NCBI GenBank assembly: GCA_036023115.1
Contig: JAYKKT010000041.1
Coordinates: 2,198,501-2,262,500, forward strand
Direction: 5' to 3'
DNA: 64,000 nucleotides
Source: Brasenia schreberi
Lineage: Eukaryota; Streptophyta; Magnoliopsida; Nymphaeales; Cabombaceae
Shown: piece by piece, positions 1 to 15,462 of the stretch
Layout of the letters: each line of letters opens with the position of its first letter
Numbering within the stretch: position 1 is the first letter of the stretch
Program-made: the position numbers and the translations under genes
Notes under the pieces: model-generated
Databases searched by the model: none
Seen by the model: only the letters and a program-made list of their open reading frames with translations
What the model was told of the DNA's origin: nothing

Positions 1-1349
1 ATGGATGGTTCGCCTAAAACAACTTACCAGTTGCTCTAAAGTTTTTTGCATTATCTGTGATTAATTGAACAATATTTTGAACACCAACATTCTCAATATC
101 TTCAAAAATAAAGAATAAATTATCAGCAGTTTTATCAATATGGGACAAGTCATAGGCTTTGTCCTCTTTCAACAATAGACCAAAAAGTTCACTAATGATC
201 TACGATGACCATTTGTCTAACCATCAAATATAATAAAACAACCAATAACCTTCCATGACTCCATAAATGCAAGACTCCATTCATAAATAATATCAACCCA
301 TTTTTGTAGTAATTTATCCCTCAAAGCATGATAAGTGGGGACCTTATAACCAGATCCTACACTAGGAATAACATCTACCATGCTTTGAACGAAAAAAGAA
401 TTTGCAACATTAAAAGGAGGGCAATTTTCATAAAAAAACTCTCCACTTTAAATCTATTTTCTCAATTACCTCCTTAGAAGTCATAACAGATCTAATAATT
501 GGTTGAGCTCCAGAAGTAGTACGCTGAGGAAATCATGAATGTATTCCACCGCCTCTAGCACCTCCTCTACCATCCAGAGAACAAGAGTTCTTGCAGTGGA
601 ACAAGAACAAACCCCATTGTTACTGCCACAAGAACCTACACTCTTTCCCAACCGCCTATTTCTACTATCTCTCTTTGTCGTAATCTCTTTCTTTCCTTTG
701 TGAGTTCCAGAATTTGTTAAATTTCATACTTCACACTTTCAGGCACCCGACGACAAGCAGTTGGATCATTTTTAGTTCTCACAAGATGTTATTTCACGTA
801 AGAAATACCTTCATGTTTCACCTCGTTACAAAACATACACTTATTCACAAGGCTATTGCCTTTACACCGGGGTACAATATTTTCATGTTGGATCGCCTCA
901 TTCTGACACCATGAAGCCGAACAAAGATAAACCACAATAAGGGCAAGGCTTTATGAAGGTGAGAAATCTTAGAATCTATGAAAGCCCCAATTTTTTCAAG
1001 TGAAAAATTGGGTTACAAAGGAGTAGAGATGAAAAAAGGGAGTATGCCATGGATTTGAGAAAAATCTTATAGATTTTCAAGGGTTCGAGACAAAAAAAAT
1101 GTGTGGTTTCTCTACGAAATCGAGTAAATGAAAGGTATAGAAACCGTTTGGGAGCAAGGTAGGGGGTAACGAAGGGCTTAAGAGCAAGCAAAACACCAAG
1201 AAAAAACCTAAGTTTCTCGAGCTTTATATACTGTGAATTAGCATCAACTCGTACGATACAGACCGTATTGTGCGATATGACACGATATCGTAGGACACTT
1301 GTCTTACGATATACGATAAACTCGTACCGTATCGAGTTTTACAACATTG
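1..1349 (-). mobile_element. hAT-type DNA transposon, 5' part, cut by window edge
   Basis: Minus-strand reading gives two recognisable pieces of a BED-finger hAT transposase. Around 910-700 there is a BED zinc finger with an intact C-x2-C pair (KCMFCNEVKH) followed by a stop codon. Around 230-20 there is a DUF659 segment (NVGVQNIVQLITDNAKNFRATGK). The transposase end facing right finishes in a GTATCG-rich tract (1240-1340) and the terminal repeat CAACATTG at 1342-1349. The rest lies left of the window. The untranslated head near 970-1005 matches, in inverted orientation, the head of the hAT at 7503-9407 (about 7820-7862), so the two are relatives. Several stops and frame breaks make it non-coding. 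Confidence 0.75.
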
Positions 1350-2305
1350 GTCATAACAAATAGAACTTGCTAGATTAAACTTATGATTTGTTGTTTTTGA
1401 ATTCTCTGTTTTCTTATCAAATTTCATACTTTTAATTATACTACTTGGTAAGATGCATGTTTTGCTATTCTCGTGCCATATTGCTCAGGCAACCTCCTTT
1501 ACCTGGTTATCTGATATGTTTTCTCTTGCCAAAATATGTGAAAGCATCAAAATGGCATGGCTGCAAGGATTGTGAAGAAAGCACTTGGATTACGAACAGG
1601 TCGACAGGACAGCGAAATTAGCATTGGATCATGGAAATATAGAACTCTTTCTGCTTCTGCAAAACGGAAGGTATCAATTTTCCACTGTTGCATCCCTGAA
1701 CTTCTGTCATATATTGCACCAAATTGGACTGTATCATTTGATTTTATGTGTGTTTTTTCTCTGTATCTTTTCATTTCCTTTGCTATAATTATATACTCAT
1801 TGCGAGATATGGTGACCAAATGCAAATTGACAAAGATACTCACCTGTTGTCTCCAACTTTACGGTTAAGAACTCCAGTTTTTGATGAAATAATTAGTATG
1901 CCATGAGCTCCAGTGTCTCCCACTTCAATGTTACTTTTAATGAGTCTGTCCTTCATGTTTATGTATCTTTACTTTTGTTTCCAGATTGCCATCAGTATTT
2001 AGTGTTATGCATGCTTCAGATGTCCCTGCTGTACTTTTTCCACTGTATGTATCTGGTAGGGGTCTATCTGACTAAGTTCTCCAATAAGGAAAAGGTGCAT
2101 AAAATAAGAATGAGCATCATACTCTCTGAAACCTATTTGATAGATATGTTTGTCAGGTGCTCTCAGTATACTGTCAGATGTTTACGACATATGGACCCTG
2201 ACCAAATTGGTTTGTTGGCTTTCGATGTTACTGGTTACCTGATTCAGACTTTAAGCTGTAATTCTTTCCAGCTTTACTGAAACTTTGATCCACTGCCACT
2301 TCAGA
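1350..2305. other. Region upstream of the TRF-like exons; possible unrecognised exon
   Basis: Nothing was identified with confidence. An open stretch at about 1557-1672 ends at a plausible donor (GGAAG|GTATCA) and could be an upstream exon of the following gene, but its residues match no family I recognise. The rest is AT-rich with intron-like composition. Confidence 0.3.
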
Positions 2306-3719
2306 GAGGTATTGAGATTTCAACCAGTGAAACCCCTTTAGTACCGTACTTAGGAGGCACGCATCAATCATCGGAGGCAATGAAACTAGACTCACCAGAA
2401 GATTTGGATGAATATCCTGCGACAGTTCCAACGGCGAAGGGTGGAACCAGAAGAAAACATCATCGTGCGTGGACTCTCCCTGAAGTGATGAGGCTTGTTG
2501 AAGGTGTATCACGCTGTGGAGCAGGGAGGTGGTCCGAGATCAAAAGATTTGCTTTTGCATCTAGTGCGTACCGAACATCTGTTGATCTAAAGGTGTGTTT
2601 ATTTGTTATAATCTTTGGATTTTTCAAATTAAAAAAAGTTGAAAAGTTCAAGTCTGTGTACTGCTGCTGCCAACCTTAAAACACCATAACCATTTACCCT
2701 CAAAATAATCGATCAAGTAAACTTGTAAGGAGTATCCTAAGTTGGACTGGCGGTTAGGATGCCTTTTACTGTTTTCTAGAAATGTCTCTCAAGTACAATG
2801 TTGCTTAGTGTAGGATAAATGGAGAAACCTACTGAAAGCAAGTGAACAAGCGGCAACAGATAGGACGGTAAGTCATCCTACAGACTATACATTCTTGTTA
2901 TCCATGCAAAGAAACTGTTCTCTTTCCTTTAATGCATCTATTATTGTTGTCCTTGTGTCTGAAATTCATAGCGTCTGACGTATATGTTTCCCTTTTCTTG
3001 TTCGTGTATTCCCAGTAACCATCATACAGATATATGTTTCCCTTTTCTTGTTCTTCATGTATTGCTTCTTGTATTACCACTAACCATCATAATACATCAT
3101 TTAGTAGTTAATTATAGGTTTCTGGTCAATAGTAACAATACAGTCGATATGGATCATTATCTGTTGGCTATATTGTGCTTTTTTCAACTAGAATAAAATA
3201 AAATAAAAATTTCTTAAGAATCCAAAATAATCTCAAATACCAAACAGTGCACGTAAATGTACGAAACAGCTATAGTATAATACATACTAAAATAAGAAAT
3301 ATACAAAAAAAGATGTATGTCGGACACAAGAAGTGTTTCTTGCACATTGCTGATTGCACAGTCTGATACATATCAGTGCACTCCCGTATCTTATTGTATC
3401 GAACAATACAAACCCGTATAGAGCCTGGTAATAACCCAGTATTCTATATTCTTGATGTTCTTATGATACGTAGGGCACGATATGCACTGGTACATACAAC
3501 ACTGCTTATGGTACCCATTTATGGTCTTGGTAATATGGCCCAGATTTTCTATCTTGGATTGTGCTAGCTCTCATTGGTCGTTCTTAATGAACATTATGTT
3601 TGCATGTGCAGCTCAAGAGATCCAGAAAGCATGCAACAATCCCAGTCCCAGCGCAGATTCTCATCCGTGTGAGAGAACTAGCGGCCATAAACTCCCATCA
3701 CCATCCGGGCAACCTGTGA
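2306..3719 (+). CDS. TRF-like Myb/SANT DNA-binding protein, C-terminal exons
   Basis: Three exons can be joined in phase: about 2306-2592, 2814-2867 and 3612-3719. Together they encode the single C-terminal Myb domain of plant TRF-like proteins: RRKHHRAWTLPEVMRLVEGV, GAGRWSEIKR and YRTSVDLK, then DKWRNLLKAS at the start of the second exon. They are followed by the family's basic tail with IPVPAQILIRVRELA and a stop at 3717-3719. Donors GT at 2593 and 2868 and acceptors AG at 2812-2813 and 3610-3611 are canonical, and the two visible introns are phase 0. The family is nuclear and related to telomere-repeat binding factors (Arabidopsis TRFL proteins). The first acceptor (cttcag at 2300-2305) is inferred, because a stop at 2278 closes the frame upstream. 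The long N-terminal part was not found, so this may be a 3' fragment or a gene with an unrecognised 5' half. Confidence 0.72.
3360..3560. repeat. hAT-like subterminal sequence in the last TRF-like intron
   Basis: This stretch is rich in GTATC/GATAC words (cccgtatc, tgtatcgaac, gatacgtagg) like the subterminal parts of the hAT elements at 1240-1349 and 9354-9407. No matching pair of terminal repeats was found, so it is only a probable remnant. Confidence 0.3.
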
Positions 3720-6507
3720 AATTAGCAGGCAGGAATGGGAAGAATGTACATAAGAAACCTGTAATATAGTCTCGGCAGCACAAGTACAAATGATGCTCAA
3801 CTGTGTGTAAACAATAAATAGAGCAAAAGCTGGATTAATATCTTCTTGATGTAAACTGAGCTTTGCTAATGATACTACGATTGGCCGTTTGAGGCCACAT
3901 GAGTTTCACCCCAACAGTGTGGTTGGTGAAATCGTTGCTTCCCAATGTATAAAATCCCACTGAATTCGGTTGCAGTGAATTTTTCTGATATAAATGTATC
4001 GTCTTCTGCCGTTCTTTTTAGTTCCTTGCACATGAAGTATATCAATCAGGAGCTTTCCAGTCCTAGGTTCATTTAATTGAGCACTTGCTTTTGCGACATG
4101 GGATTCAAGTTAACTTTCAGATTCTTTCTCAGGACTTTAAAGTGACCGTAAAGCTTAGAGATGAAAGTACGGAATGTCGAAACTATAGGTTCTCACAGAT
4201 GGAAAGATGAAGCAAATATCGAGTCCAGCATGGACTAAGAAAGGATTGTTAGCTTTATCCTCAGGCTTGTAAAGAGTTGGGTAGAGGTAGGACGTGCAGT
4301 ATTCCGCATGATTTTGCTTTCCTAAAAATATTCAATTTAGACGTCATGTAAAATTTTGTCGCCGTTGGCCCTTTGGTTGGTCGTTAGCAATGCCAGACCT
4401 CTGCCAGATGCCTGTCTTCTAGCTTGGAACCCATGATCAACTTTAAGGGTCTCTGTGGTCGACCCATGGCTGTTTGTTCATAATCCTGTTTTGTTTGGTA
4501 ACAAGAGGCCGAATTCTAACACACACATGAACCCTCTGGGAGTCAAACTTCGTACCATCACCAACAGCATGTTTCTTTTAATTTGGATTAATCTACCAGA
4601 AACAAAGGAATATCGCTAAATGTTGCCTGATTTCCTTAGATGAGATTAGTGATGCAAAGAGAAGCCTGTGTGTCTAAGCCCTTTTCATATTCGCAACAGC
4701 TCAATCCCTGGTGAGTCTAAATCACCAACCCGAGTTCAGTTTGGTTGTTAAAGGTATCAGGAATTCACATTTACTGTCAGTAGATCACTAATTGGCATGA
4801 GTGCACTACCTGGAAAGAAGGTATAATTACAAGTAGATCCGGTAAACGACCTAAACAAACTGAACTGTGATGGTTCCTCACTCCCTTCCGCTGGAATGGT
4901 AACTCGTCCCGCCTTAACCGTGTGGATCTGTCAAGGTCTCAACGTTGAACGACCCGCTGACTTTAATCCCACCACAAAGCAAGCACCGGCTAAGCTGAAA
5001 ATGCTACTTTGCAGAAGAAATGATTCTGTATAGAAACTTTAGTTCTCTATCAGAGATTAGGTCAAATATACAAAATTTGAGAATTTGGTCATTGAATTAT
5101 ATTGCAAGGACCCTATTCGCAAAGCATTTATTCAATATGAACAAATTCCTGTGAAATCCAGTTAATCTTTGAACTGATCATCCCAACAAAGTCACGTTCA
5201 ATTAGGGTACGAATTGGTTCCTGATTCGGCACAGTACATTGACCATGAAATATTGGCAACAGATCCAATCAGATTAAGCCATACAATTATAGTCCATTTT
5301 TATACAGTTGGTTGCCACTATACCCACACTGCACGAGGCACAGATCTCCTGGCTATTAAGTGTCGACTCCAAAACCTTCAAGCTGAACGTTTTCGGTTTG
5401 ATAACCAGACGTTCAAGAGGTTAGAAGTATGTCTATGCTAACCAAAGCTTGCTAATAATAAATGAAAGGGAAAGCACAGGGACCCGCTGGACAACACCTC
5501 GGTAACAAGAGGATTAAGTCCCCCAAACACAACTGCAAGTAGATTGAAGATGGATGGATAACCTGCCACTTGCAGAAAAAAATTAGGATTTACTACTTGA
5601 CGAGGCCTTGCAGCATTGATAGGAAAGGATAAAACCCTTAAGAAATAAAGTTTTGATCCGAATATGAATGTATCAAACCGACAGAACCCTTAACCAGCCA
5701 ACGATAATAGAGGAAACTACACTATCCCTCCACATGCATTCATTCAGTTATAGTCTACAAACACATTTTCTAGTCATATGAGGGTAATGGTGGAAGGCAG
5801 GAAACATGCACACGATTTTTTAACCATGGTCTTGAGCGCAACTTGTTACATCTATTTTTGAATTTATATCTAGAACAAACCGCATTGTAGCGGTGCAGTA
5901 TAAATCTCCAAGCTTAGGACGTTGATATGAAAGTTTATACAAAAACATGAATTTTAAGATCCATATATTTCTACATGAAAACATTTCAAGACTATCATAC
6001 CGTCTACTTTTTCCTTATAGGGCAGACATGTTTTGTCTCTCCGTAGACTCAATGGGACCCACATCATATGTTGCACCACATTTGCATGCAAACAAATATC
6101 CAAGTGATTTTTGTTGTATCATATACAAAGCACCAAACTATAATACAGATCGTGATTCAACCTATCCAGAAAATCATGAGACTCAAATAAACAAGCTACC
6201 GTGAAATTCTAGTTATAACAGTCTCATACAAGCACAAATGACCAGGGAAAAAATTGAACAAAAAGTAAAACAAGGTAAAAACCTTAACGAGTCGCCAAAA
6301 GCTAGATTTCTAGGATCAGTATTCATTGTCTTGCAAAGGTAACTAATCAACATAAAGTCCAGAGAAAAAATTAAAAGCAACTACGTAATAACATAAGCAT
6401 GCATCCGTTTTGACATAGCAGAATCAGCTGCATACCACTCTTCAAGTTTGCAGCGTTCTTGGCAAAATTCAAGCTGCCACATCAAGATCTATGGCCACCA
6501 CCGCCGG
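3720..6507. other. Intergenic stretch between the TRF-like gene and RPS3
   Basis: No coding segment, RNA gene or bounded repeat was recognised on either strand. It should contain the 3' untranslated regions of the two converging neighbours. Open frames here are short and resemble no family. Confidence 0.5.
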
Positions 6508-10642
<4,135 letters not shown>

Positions 10643-10823
10643 CCTTTCGGCAGTTCGAATCAAAGCGCGACCCTTCTTCTCACTACGATCTGCCGACGGA
10701 ACTCTGACCGGCGACTCCTAGAGGAAGAGAGGGCCGGAATGACCCCAGAGGAGAACGCGCGCATCGGACGGCAGAGATTCACTCCACGCGTTTTTATCTT
10801 AACGGCGGATAATGCACGTACGA

Positions 10824-10831
10824 AAACCCTA
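10824..10831 (+). promoter_or_regulatory. Telo-box upstream of RPS3
   Basis: AAACCCTA lies about 180 bp upstream of the RPS3 start codon. Telo-boxes are common in promoters of plant ribosomal protein genes (established knowledge). Its role here is inferred from position. Confidence 0.5.
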
Positions 10832-10859
10832 GGCTGCATTATAGGAACTCACAGGACAC

Positions 10860-11560
10860 GTCATGATGATTCTTGTTGCATCTCATAGACGTATCCATGT
10901 AATGACAATACGATATGGGTTATGAATGACTTGGATCTGGATTTATAACCCAATCCAATTTTAAGAGATAGATATCCGTCGCTAAATGTAGGTGGAGTGG
11001 TCATCATGTTGACCATAACTCGTTTAGTGACCGTAAGTCCCTTAACTTTTTTGGGAAGGCAATCCCTAGTACAATGTTCTAACTTGATCACACATCCAAC
11101 ACGCTAGTTTTTTAGTTTCTTTTAGATCTTGACTTTTGATTTTTATTTTAATAAGATAACTAGGTTATATCTTTTTAATCATGAGGTTACCCTAAGAGTG
11201 CTTTCAATAGTCATAATAGGCTTCTATTCTCTTCTTCTCGTAGTATGTCTATTATAAAACCATCAAGAGTCATTTTATCTTTTTTTTATTCTTAAGATCT
11301 AAGTTAAAACTCTTTCAACACTTAGAATTTTTTTAAAAGATTAATATAACAATAAATTTATCAATACATCTCATTCAGAGAGTAATAGATGATATGTTTA
11401 CTACGGATACTGATTTCTTTAATATTGATGAAAAACATAATAGGATTACCTGCATAAATAACCAATATACAACAATCATAAACATTCCCAAATCAAGAAC
11501 AACCACATATTAAAAAAAGTTATATAAAAATTATACAAGAAATAAGTAAAGAGAAAATGG
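10860..11560. other. Intergenic, nothing recognised
   Basis: AT-rich sequence upstream of RPS3. No gene, RNA or bounded element was seen. Confidence 0.4.
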
Positions 11561-12073
11561 AATAAGAGAACTTATCTATGCAAGTCATTCTTATATACTT
11601 ATCTTAGAGAAATCAACACTTACATTCGAGTATCCACGCTTTTCTTCTAAAAGTATGTACCATACGTAAGTCAAATTCGACCACGCCTCAATCAATCTTA
11701 GTCAAGGAACATAAGAGGAGCAGTTGTGTGGATTAGGGAAGCCTTAATTCCACTTTATAGCAAAGATGATGGATCACAGATCTTAAATCCAATCCAAACA
11801 ATGTCACCTCTTTGCATGTAACCATTACCACAGAAGAACCATATACCGAACACAATTCTTAAACGATGCATATCCTCTCGAAGCTCTTTGAATTAAGGTT
11901 TAAAGAGCTACATACACATAGGTTGTCTCTTGTTGTCTCTTGGTCTTCACACACGACTTTTACACTTTAGAAATGAAAAATGCAACAAATGAATATTTAG
12001 GAATACATAAGAAAAACTAAATACAATTAATGCACCTGAATTTAATTATCATTAATTAGCATTATTTCTAACA
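11560..12073 (-). repeat. Probable Copia-type LTR fragment
   Basis: Read on the minus strand, the segment starts TGTTAGAAATAATG at 12073, a common plant Copia LTR start. It is preceded by a purine-rich tract containing AAGGGAGATTG (about 12092-12102). The other boundary, a partner LTR and coding sequence were not found. It may be a truncated or solo LTR. Confidence 0.35.
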
Positions 12074-12174
12074 CCATTTTCATTTTATTAAGATCTTCAA
12101 TCTCCCTTATGACCAAATTGTGTTTTGGGTGCCATGTCCCGGTTTGCTTTCTAAGTACCTGCAATGGAAGTTAA

Positions 12175-12840
12175 TAAACGGATAGCTTAGTAAACATGTA
12201 CCTCTTCAACCAGCATCTAAGTGAAAAGGAAAAGGAGAGGTGTACATCTGAATCCTGCTCTTGAAGGTCCCAGTAGTTTTTTTTTGAAGTAGAGAAATCA
12301 ATACAAAACTCAAGAGTCACCCATTTCCGGGCTTCGGTTGAAGTTACTGATAGGTCTTTTGATAAGCACCGCATTTGGATAATAAATTTGTTCATTGTCA
12401 TGCCTCAAGAAAATGGTGGTTAGAATGTTCATCTCTTCCACAGTCATCTGCTCCAAAAAGTTACTTGGGAAATCAAGCTTATAAGAAGCTGAAACAAAGG
12501 AAAGAACAGTAATTGCATACATAAATTCTAGTATTAGACAGATGCAATGGAGATGACCCAATGTTGATATTGTCATGATGTTATGCTTTCGCGATATCCA
12601 TGATTGAGAGGCTGCACGTGGTAACTAGTCATTGCAGCGTTAAAACTATTTCTTGGTGAAGGGAGGACCCCAATTGGTAGAAGAAAACCTACATCTCCCT
12701 GTATTATCCCGTGTTTGGAAGGAAAGGAGATCAGTCCACCACTATGAAAATCAAATACAATGAGAATGTCAAGTAAGATCTCTACCTGCACACCATCTAT
12801 GACACACCTATCACCAACGGATGCATCACGAGTAGGAAAA
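12175..12840 (-). pseudogene. MSL-type mechanosensitive ion channel fragment
   Basis: Two exon-like pieces on the minus strand match the conserved C-terminal MscS region of plant MSL proteins. The first ends GDRCVIDGVQ at 12786 with a donor (CAG|GTAGAG). The second starts after a CAG acceptor at 12447 with MTVEEMNILTTIFLR, then YYPNAVLIKRPI and RSPEMGD. The order and splice position fit the MSL family. After MGDS the frame slips: EFCIDFST continues in another frame near 12290, and a stop follows in the original one. Upstream transmembrane exons and a downstream end were not found. MSL proteins open under membrane tension. This copy is a fragment and most likely non-functional. Confidence 0.65.
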
Positions 12841-13014
12841 TGATAGATTTGAATATAGTTATGCAGGTCTTCCCAAGGACTTCCATCGTCGCGAGACCCA
12901 TAAAGAGAAGCCAGATGATGATGTGGACGATCACAACAGCATTTGCAAGCTTAAGCAGCTGTTTTACTACTGCTGGTTATTTGTCCTTTAAAGAACTTGC
13001 CAATCACTTCTGTT

Positions 13015-13124
13015 AGAAGGGGAGGCCAAAGCATAACACACACCATGCTTGCCCGGGGAATCGAACTCACCACCAGCAACGCGGGAGTTCAAGAGCGCTG
13101 TCAGATGAGCTAACGCTCTTCGTG
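13015..13124 (-). mobile_element. tRNA-derived SINE (copy A)
   Basis: On the minus strand the 110-bp body carries an RNA polymerase III A-box-like TTAGCTCATCTGACAG and a B-box-like GAGTTCGATTCC, spaced as in a tRNA. An unrelated tail containing TGCTTTGGCCTCC follows. It is flanked by a 14-bp target duplication CAATCACTYCTGTT (13001-13014 and 13125-13138, one mismatch). No tRNA cloverleaf is retained, so it is a SINE, not a tRNA gene. Confidence 0.75.
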
Positions 13125-13360
13125 CAATCACTCCTGTTTCATCTTCGTGTATAGCTACCAAAGTTTCGTTTTCCTTCTTTTGGAGGTACACAAGTAACGA
13201 AGATAACAGCCTCACCATGTTGCCTATTTAATCACTAGTGAAAAAGATATGACAGACTAATTTTGGGTTTACTCGTACCTATAAAAAACCTTCATCCAGC
13301 ACCCTGTTTTCATCCCAAGTAAGAGAGTGAGCCATCAGTGACGAGGAAAGATGAAGTTTC
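13015..13360 (+). repeat. Direct duplication, left copy (partner at 14741-15066)
   Basis: The block contains the SINE, a long shared stretch (for example 13170-13356 and 14878-15062) and a TATA-like ctataaaaaacc. It runs into a degenerate start region, ATGAAGTTTCGGAGTCTTCT at 13351. It is nearly identical to the promoter region of the defensin-like gene 1.7 kb downstream. The coding start here runs into a stop after 13 codons. Confidence 0.8.
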
Positions 13361-13690
13361 GGAGTCTTCTGTATGGATGTATCTACAGTTGAGGTCACAA
13401 AGGAAACATGAACTAGCCGATCTATGAGCAGTTCAATTCATTTACCAGCCACACCTAAAAGGGATTTGAACGCGATTTGTAAAGCCTATGAGATATGTGC
13501 ACCTGGGGTATTGAACTCTACATCGACCACTATATTTTTTAAAATAATATTTGTGGAGTTGGATCGATGCCATTTATGGGCCCAAAGGTGGCAAGAAAAA
13601 CTTCAGCTACCTCCAGTCTTACCTATGTGGATAGCTACAGGTTTTCTCCCCTCATTTTTTTCATTTTTTGGGGATATACATATAGAGAGA

Positions 13691-13715
13691 GGGGGGGGGG
13701 GGGGGGGGGGGGGGG
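13691..13715. repeat. Poly-G tract
   Basis: A run of 25 consecutive G residues, preceded by a short GA run. Such a tract can form G-quadruplex structures and its length is likely to vary or be misread. Confidence 0.9.
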
Positions 13716-13994
13716 TTATATGTTCAAACCTGTTTACGTTTAAAATCCATTCAAAATTTGTTATGCACGATCAATAATGAATATTTAAGTTAAAAGACAA
13801 AATATACCATTTTGCATTAAATGTAAAAGATAAATGGTATAATAGTAATTTTATTTTTAAATTTAAACATATTTTTAAATTCAAATCTTCATGCCGATGC
13901 CGACGCCCATTTGATGGTGAAAATATTTGAGCACCACTTTGAAATGATATATTTGATCTTTGAAATCAATGATATAAATTTAAATTATAATAAA

Positions 13995-14290
13995 TACAAC
14001 AACTAAGCCTTTTCCCATACTAGACAGGGTCGGCTACATGGATTCTTTGTTTCCACAAAGCACTATCATGTGCCATGTTAGCAGTTAACTCACAATAAGC
14101 TAGATTATTCTTTATTGTTTCTTTCCAACACTTTTGTCGTCGTCTTCTACCTCTTTTAATACTTTCAAAATCTAGTTTTTTCATATTTTCTTAAAGGTTC
14201 TTCTTTTGATCATCTTCCTATATGTCCAAACCATCTTAAACAATATTCTCTCATTTTATCCTCTATTCATGTCACTCCTAATTTGTTTTT
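13995..14290 (-). mobile_element. RTE LINE, 5'-truncated 3' end
   Basis: The minus strand carries the last ~290 bp of the RTE family that is abundant further right. It has the QKCWKE and [10 protein letters not shown] region with stops and frame breaks, the 3' untranslated tail and a very short TTG tail at 13995-14004. It sits between the two copies of the duplicated promoter block. Confidence 0.8.
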
Positions 14291-14427
14291 AATAACTTCA
14301 TGACCACTACATATGAAAAGAAAAAAATTACAATGATATTTTTAAAGAAAATGTTCATGATCTCATCAAACTTTACAAGATTATACACACAAAAAAAAGT
14401 TATACACCAAAAACCATTATACAGCTG

Positions 14428-14430
<3 letters not shown>

Positions 14431-14505
<75 letters not shown>
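14431..14505. repeat. (CT)24-(TA)14 compound microsatellite
   Basis: An uninterrupted CT repeat at 14431-14478 is followed directly by a TA repeat to 14505. Confidence 0.95.
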
Positions 14506-14508
<3 letters not shown>

Positions 14509-14740
14509 ATTTCTCTGTGTTTTTATTTCTAAACCGCTGAAAACTGGAAGCCCACAAAAACTCCAACTAAATCAGATAGCCTGGTCGAATCACTAAGGGC
14601 GTAAATCTCTCCCAGTGCTGGTTTTCTCTGTTCACAAGACGAACTCAAGACCTTGCTTAAGGGGACAAGAGCCAAACCACTTGAACCAACCAAGCAATCC
14701 ACCTATTTAATTTCTCCTGTTTTCATTTTTGTTGTTACGT

Positions 14741-14828
14741 ACGAGAGGCCAAAGCCTAACACACACCCATGCATGCCGGCAGAATAGAACCCACACCAGC
14801 CATGTCAGATGAGCTAACACTCTGCATG
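14741..14828 (-). mobile_element. tRNA-derived SINE (copy B, degraded)
   Basis: This is the equivalent of the SINE at 13015-13124 within the second copy of the duplicated block. The tail (GGCTTTGGCCTC on the minus strand) and A-box (GTTAGCTCATCTGACA) remain, while the middle is shortened. Confidence 0.65.
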
Positions 14829-14987
14829 CAATCACTCCTGCTTTATGAAGCTTCGTGTATACCTACCAAAGTTCCGTTTTCCTTCTTTTGGAGGTACACA
14901 AGTAACGAAGATAACAGCCTCACCATGTTGCCTATTTAATCACTAGTGAAAAAGATATGACAGACTAATTTTGGGTTTACTCATACC

Positions 14988-14996
14988 TATAAAAAA
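14988..14996 (+). promoter_or_regulatory. TATA box of the defensin-like gene
   Basis: TATAAAAAA lies 63 bp before the first of five ATGAAGTTTC starts, and the same box is kept in the left duplicate. The spacing would put transcription start just upstream of the repeated units. Confidence 0.55.
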
Positions 14997-15006
14997 CCTT
15001 CATTCA

Positions 15007-15400
15007 GCACCCCGCTTTCATCCCAAGTAAGAGAATGAACCATCAGTGACAAGGAAAGATGAAGTTTCAGAGCCTTCTGTTGGCCCTCATGGCCATCCCA
15101 AGTAAGAGAGTGAACCATCAGTGACAAGGAAAGATGAAGTTTCAGAGCCTTCTGTTGGCCCTCATGGCCATCCCAAGTAAGAGAGTAAACAATCAGTGAC
15201 AAGGAAAGATGAAGTTTCAGAGCCTTCTGTCGGCCTTCATGGCCATCCCAAGTAAGAGAGTGAACCATCAGTGACAAGGAAAGATGAAGTTTCAGAGCCT
15301 TCTGTCGGCCTTCATGGCCATCCCAACTAAGAGAGTGAACCATCAGTGACAAGGAAAGATGAAGTTTCAGAGCCTTCTGTTGGCCCTCATGGCCGTCCTC
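15007..15400 (+). repeat. Five 75-bp tandem units covering the 5'UTR and signal-peptide start
   Basis: Units repeat exactly every 75 bp, with start codons at 15059, 15134, 15209, 15284 and 15359. Because 75 is a multiple of three, all five ATGs share one frame. The first four each encode a 21-residue peptide beginning MKFQSLL and ending in KRVN(H/N)Q before a TGA. Only the fifth continues into a complete hydrophobic signal peptide. The substitutions between units are few, so the array looks recent. Confidence 0.9.
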
Positions 15401-15462
15401 CTCCTTTCTTCAGGTGAGCTAAGATTCATATGGCTCTTTCTTTTTTCTTTTCAGGTGACAAC

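Larger units (their letters stand above)
14741..15066 (+). repeat. Direct duplication, right copy (partner at 13015-13360)
   Basis: Promoter-side copy of the duplicated block. It shares the long segment through cctatttaatcactagtg to the TATA-like box and the start region of the defensin-like gene. The two copies differ by scattered substitutions. Confidence 0.8.

Noticed and set aside
12573..12791. 72-residue minus-strand frame reading on from the MSL exon
   Set aside because: It begins at a canonical donor after GDRCVIDGVQ and ends before the acceptor of the next MSL exon, so it is intron sequence.
13040..13120. tRNA-like sequence with A- and B-box words
   Set aside because: The cloverleaf cannot be completed, the same sequence recurs in several copies and one is flanked by a 14-bp target duplication, so it is a SINE and not a tRNA gene.
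14987..15352. 121-residue minus-strand frame with internal repeats
   Set aside because: It is the antisense translation of the 75-bp tandem units and resembles no protein family; the plus strand explains the array.
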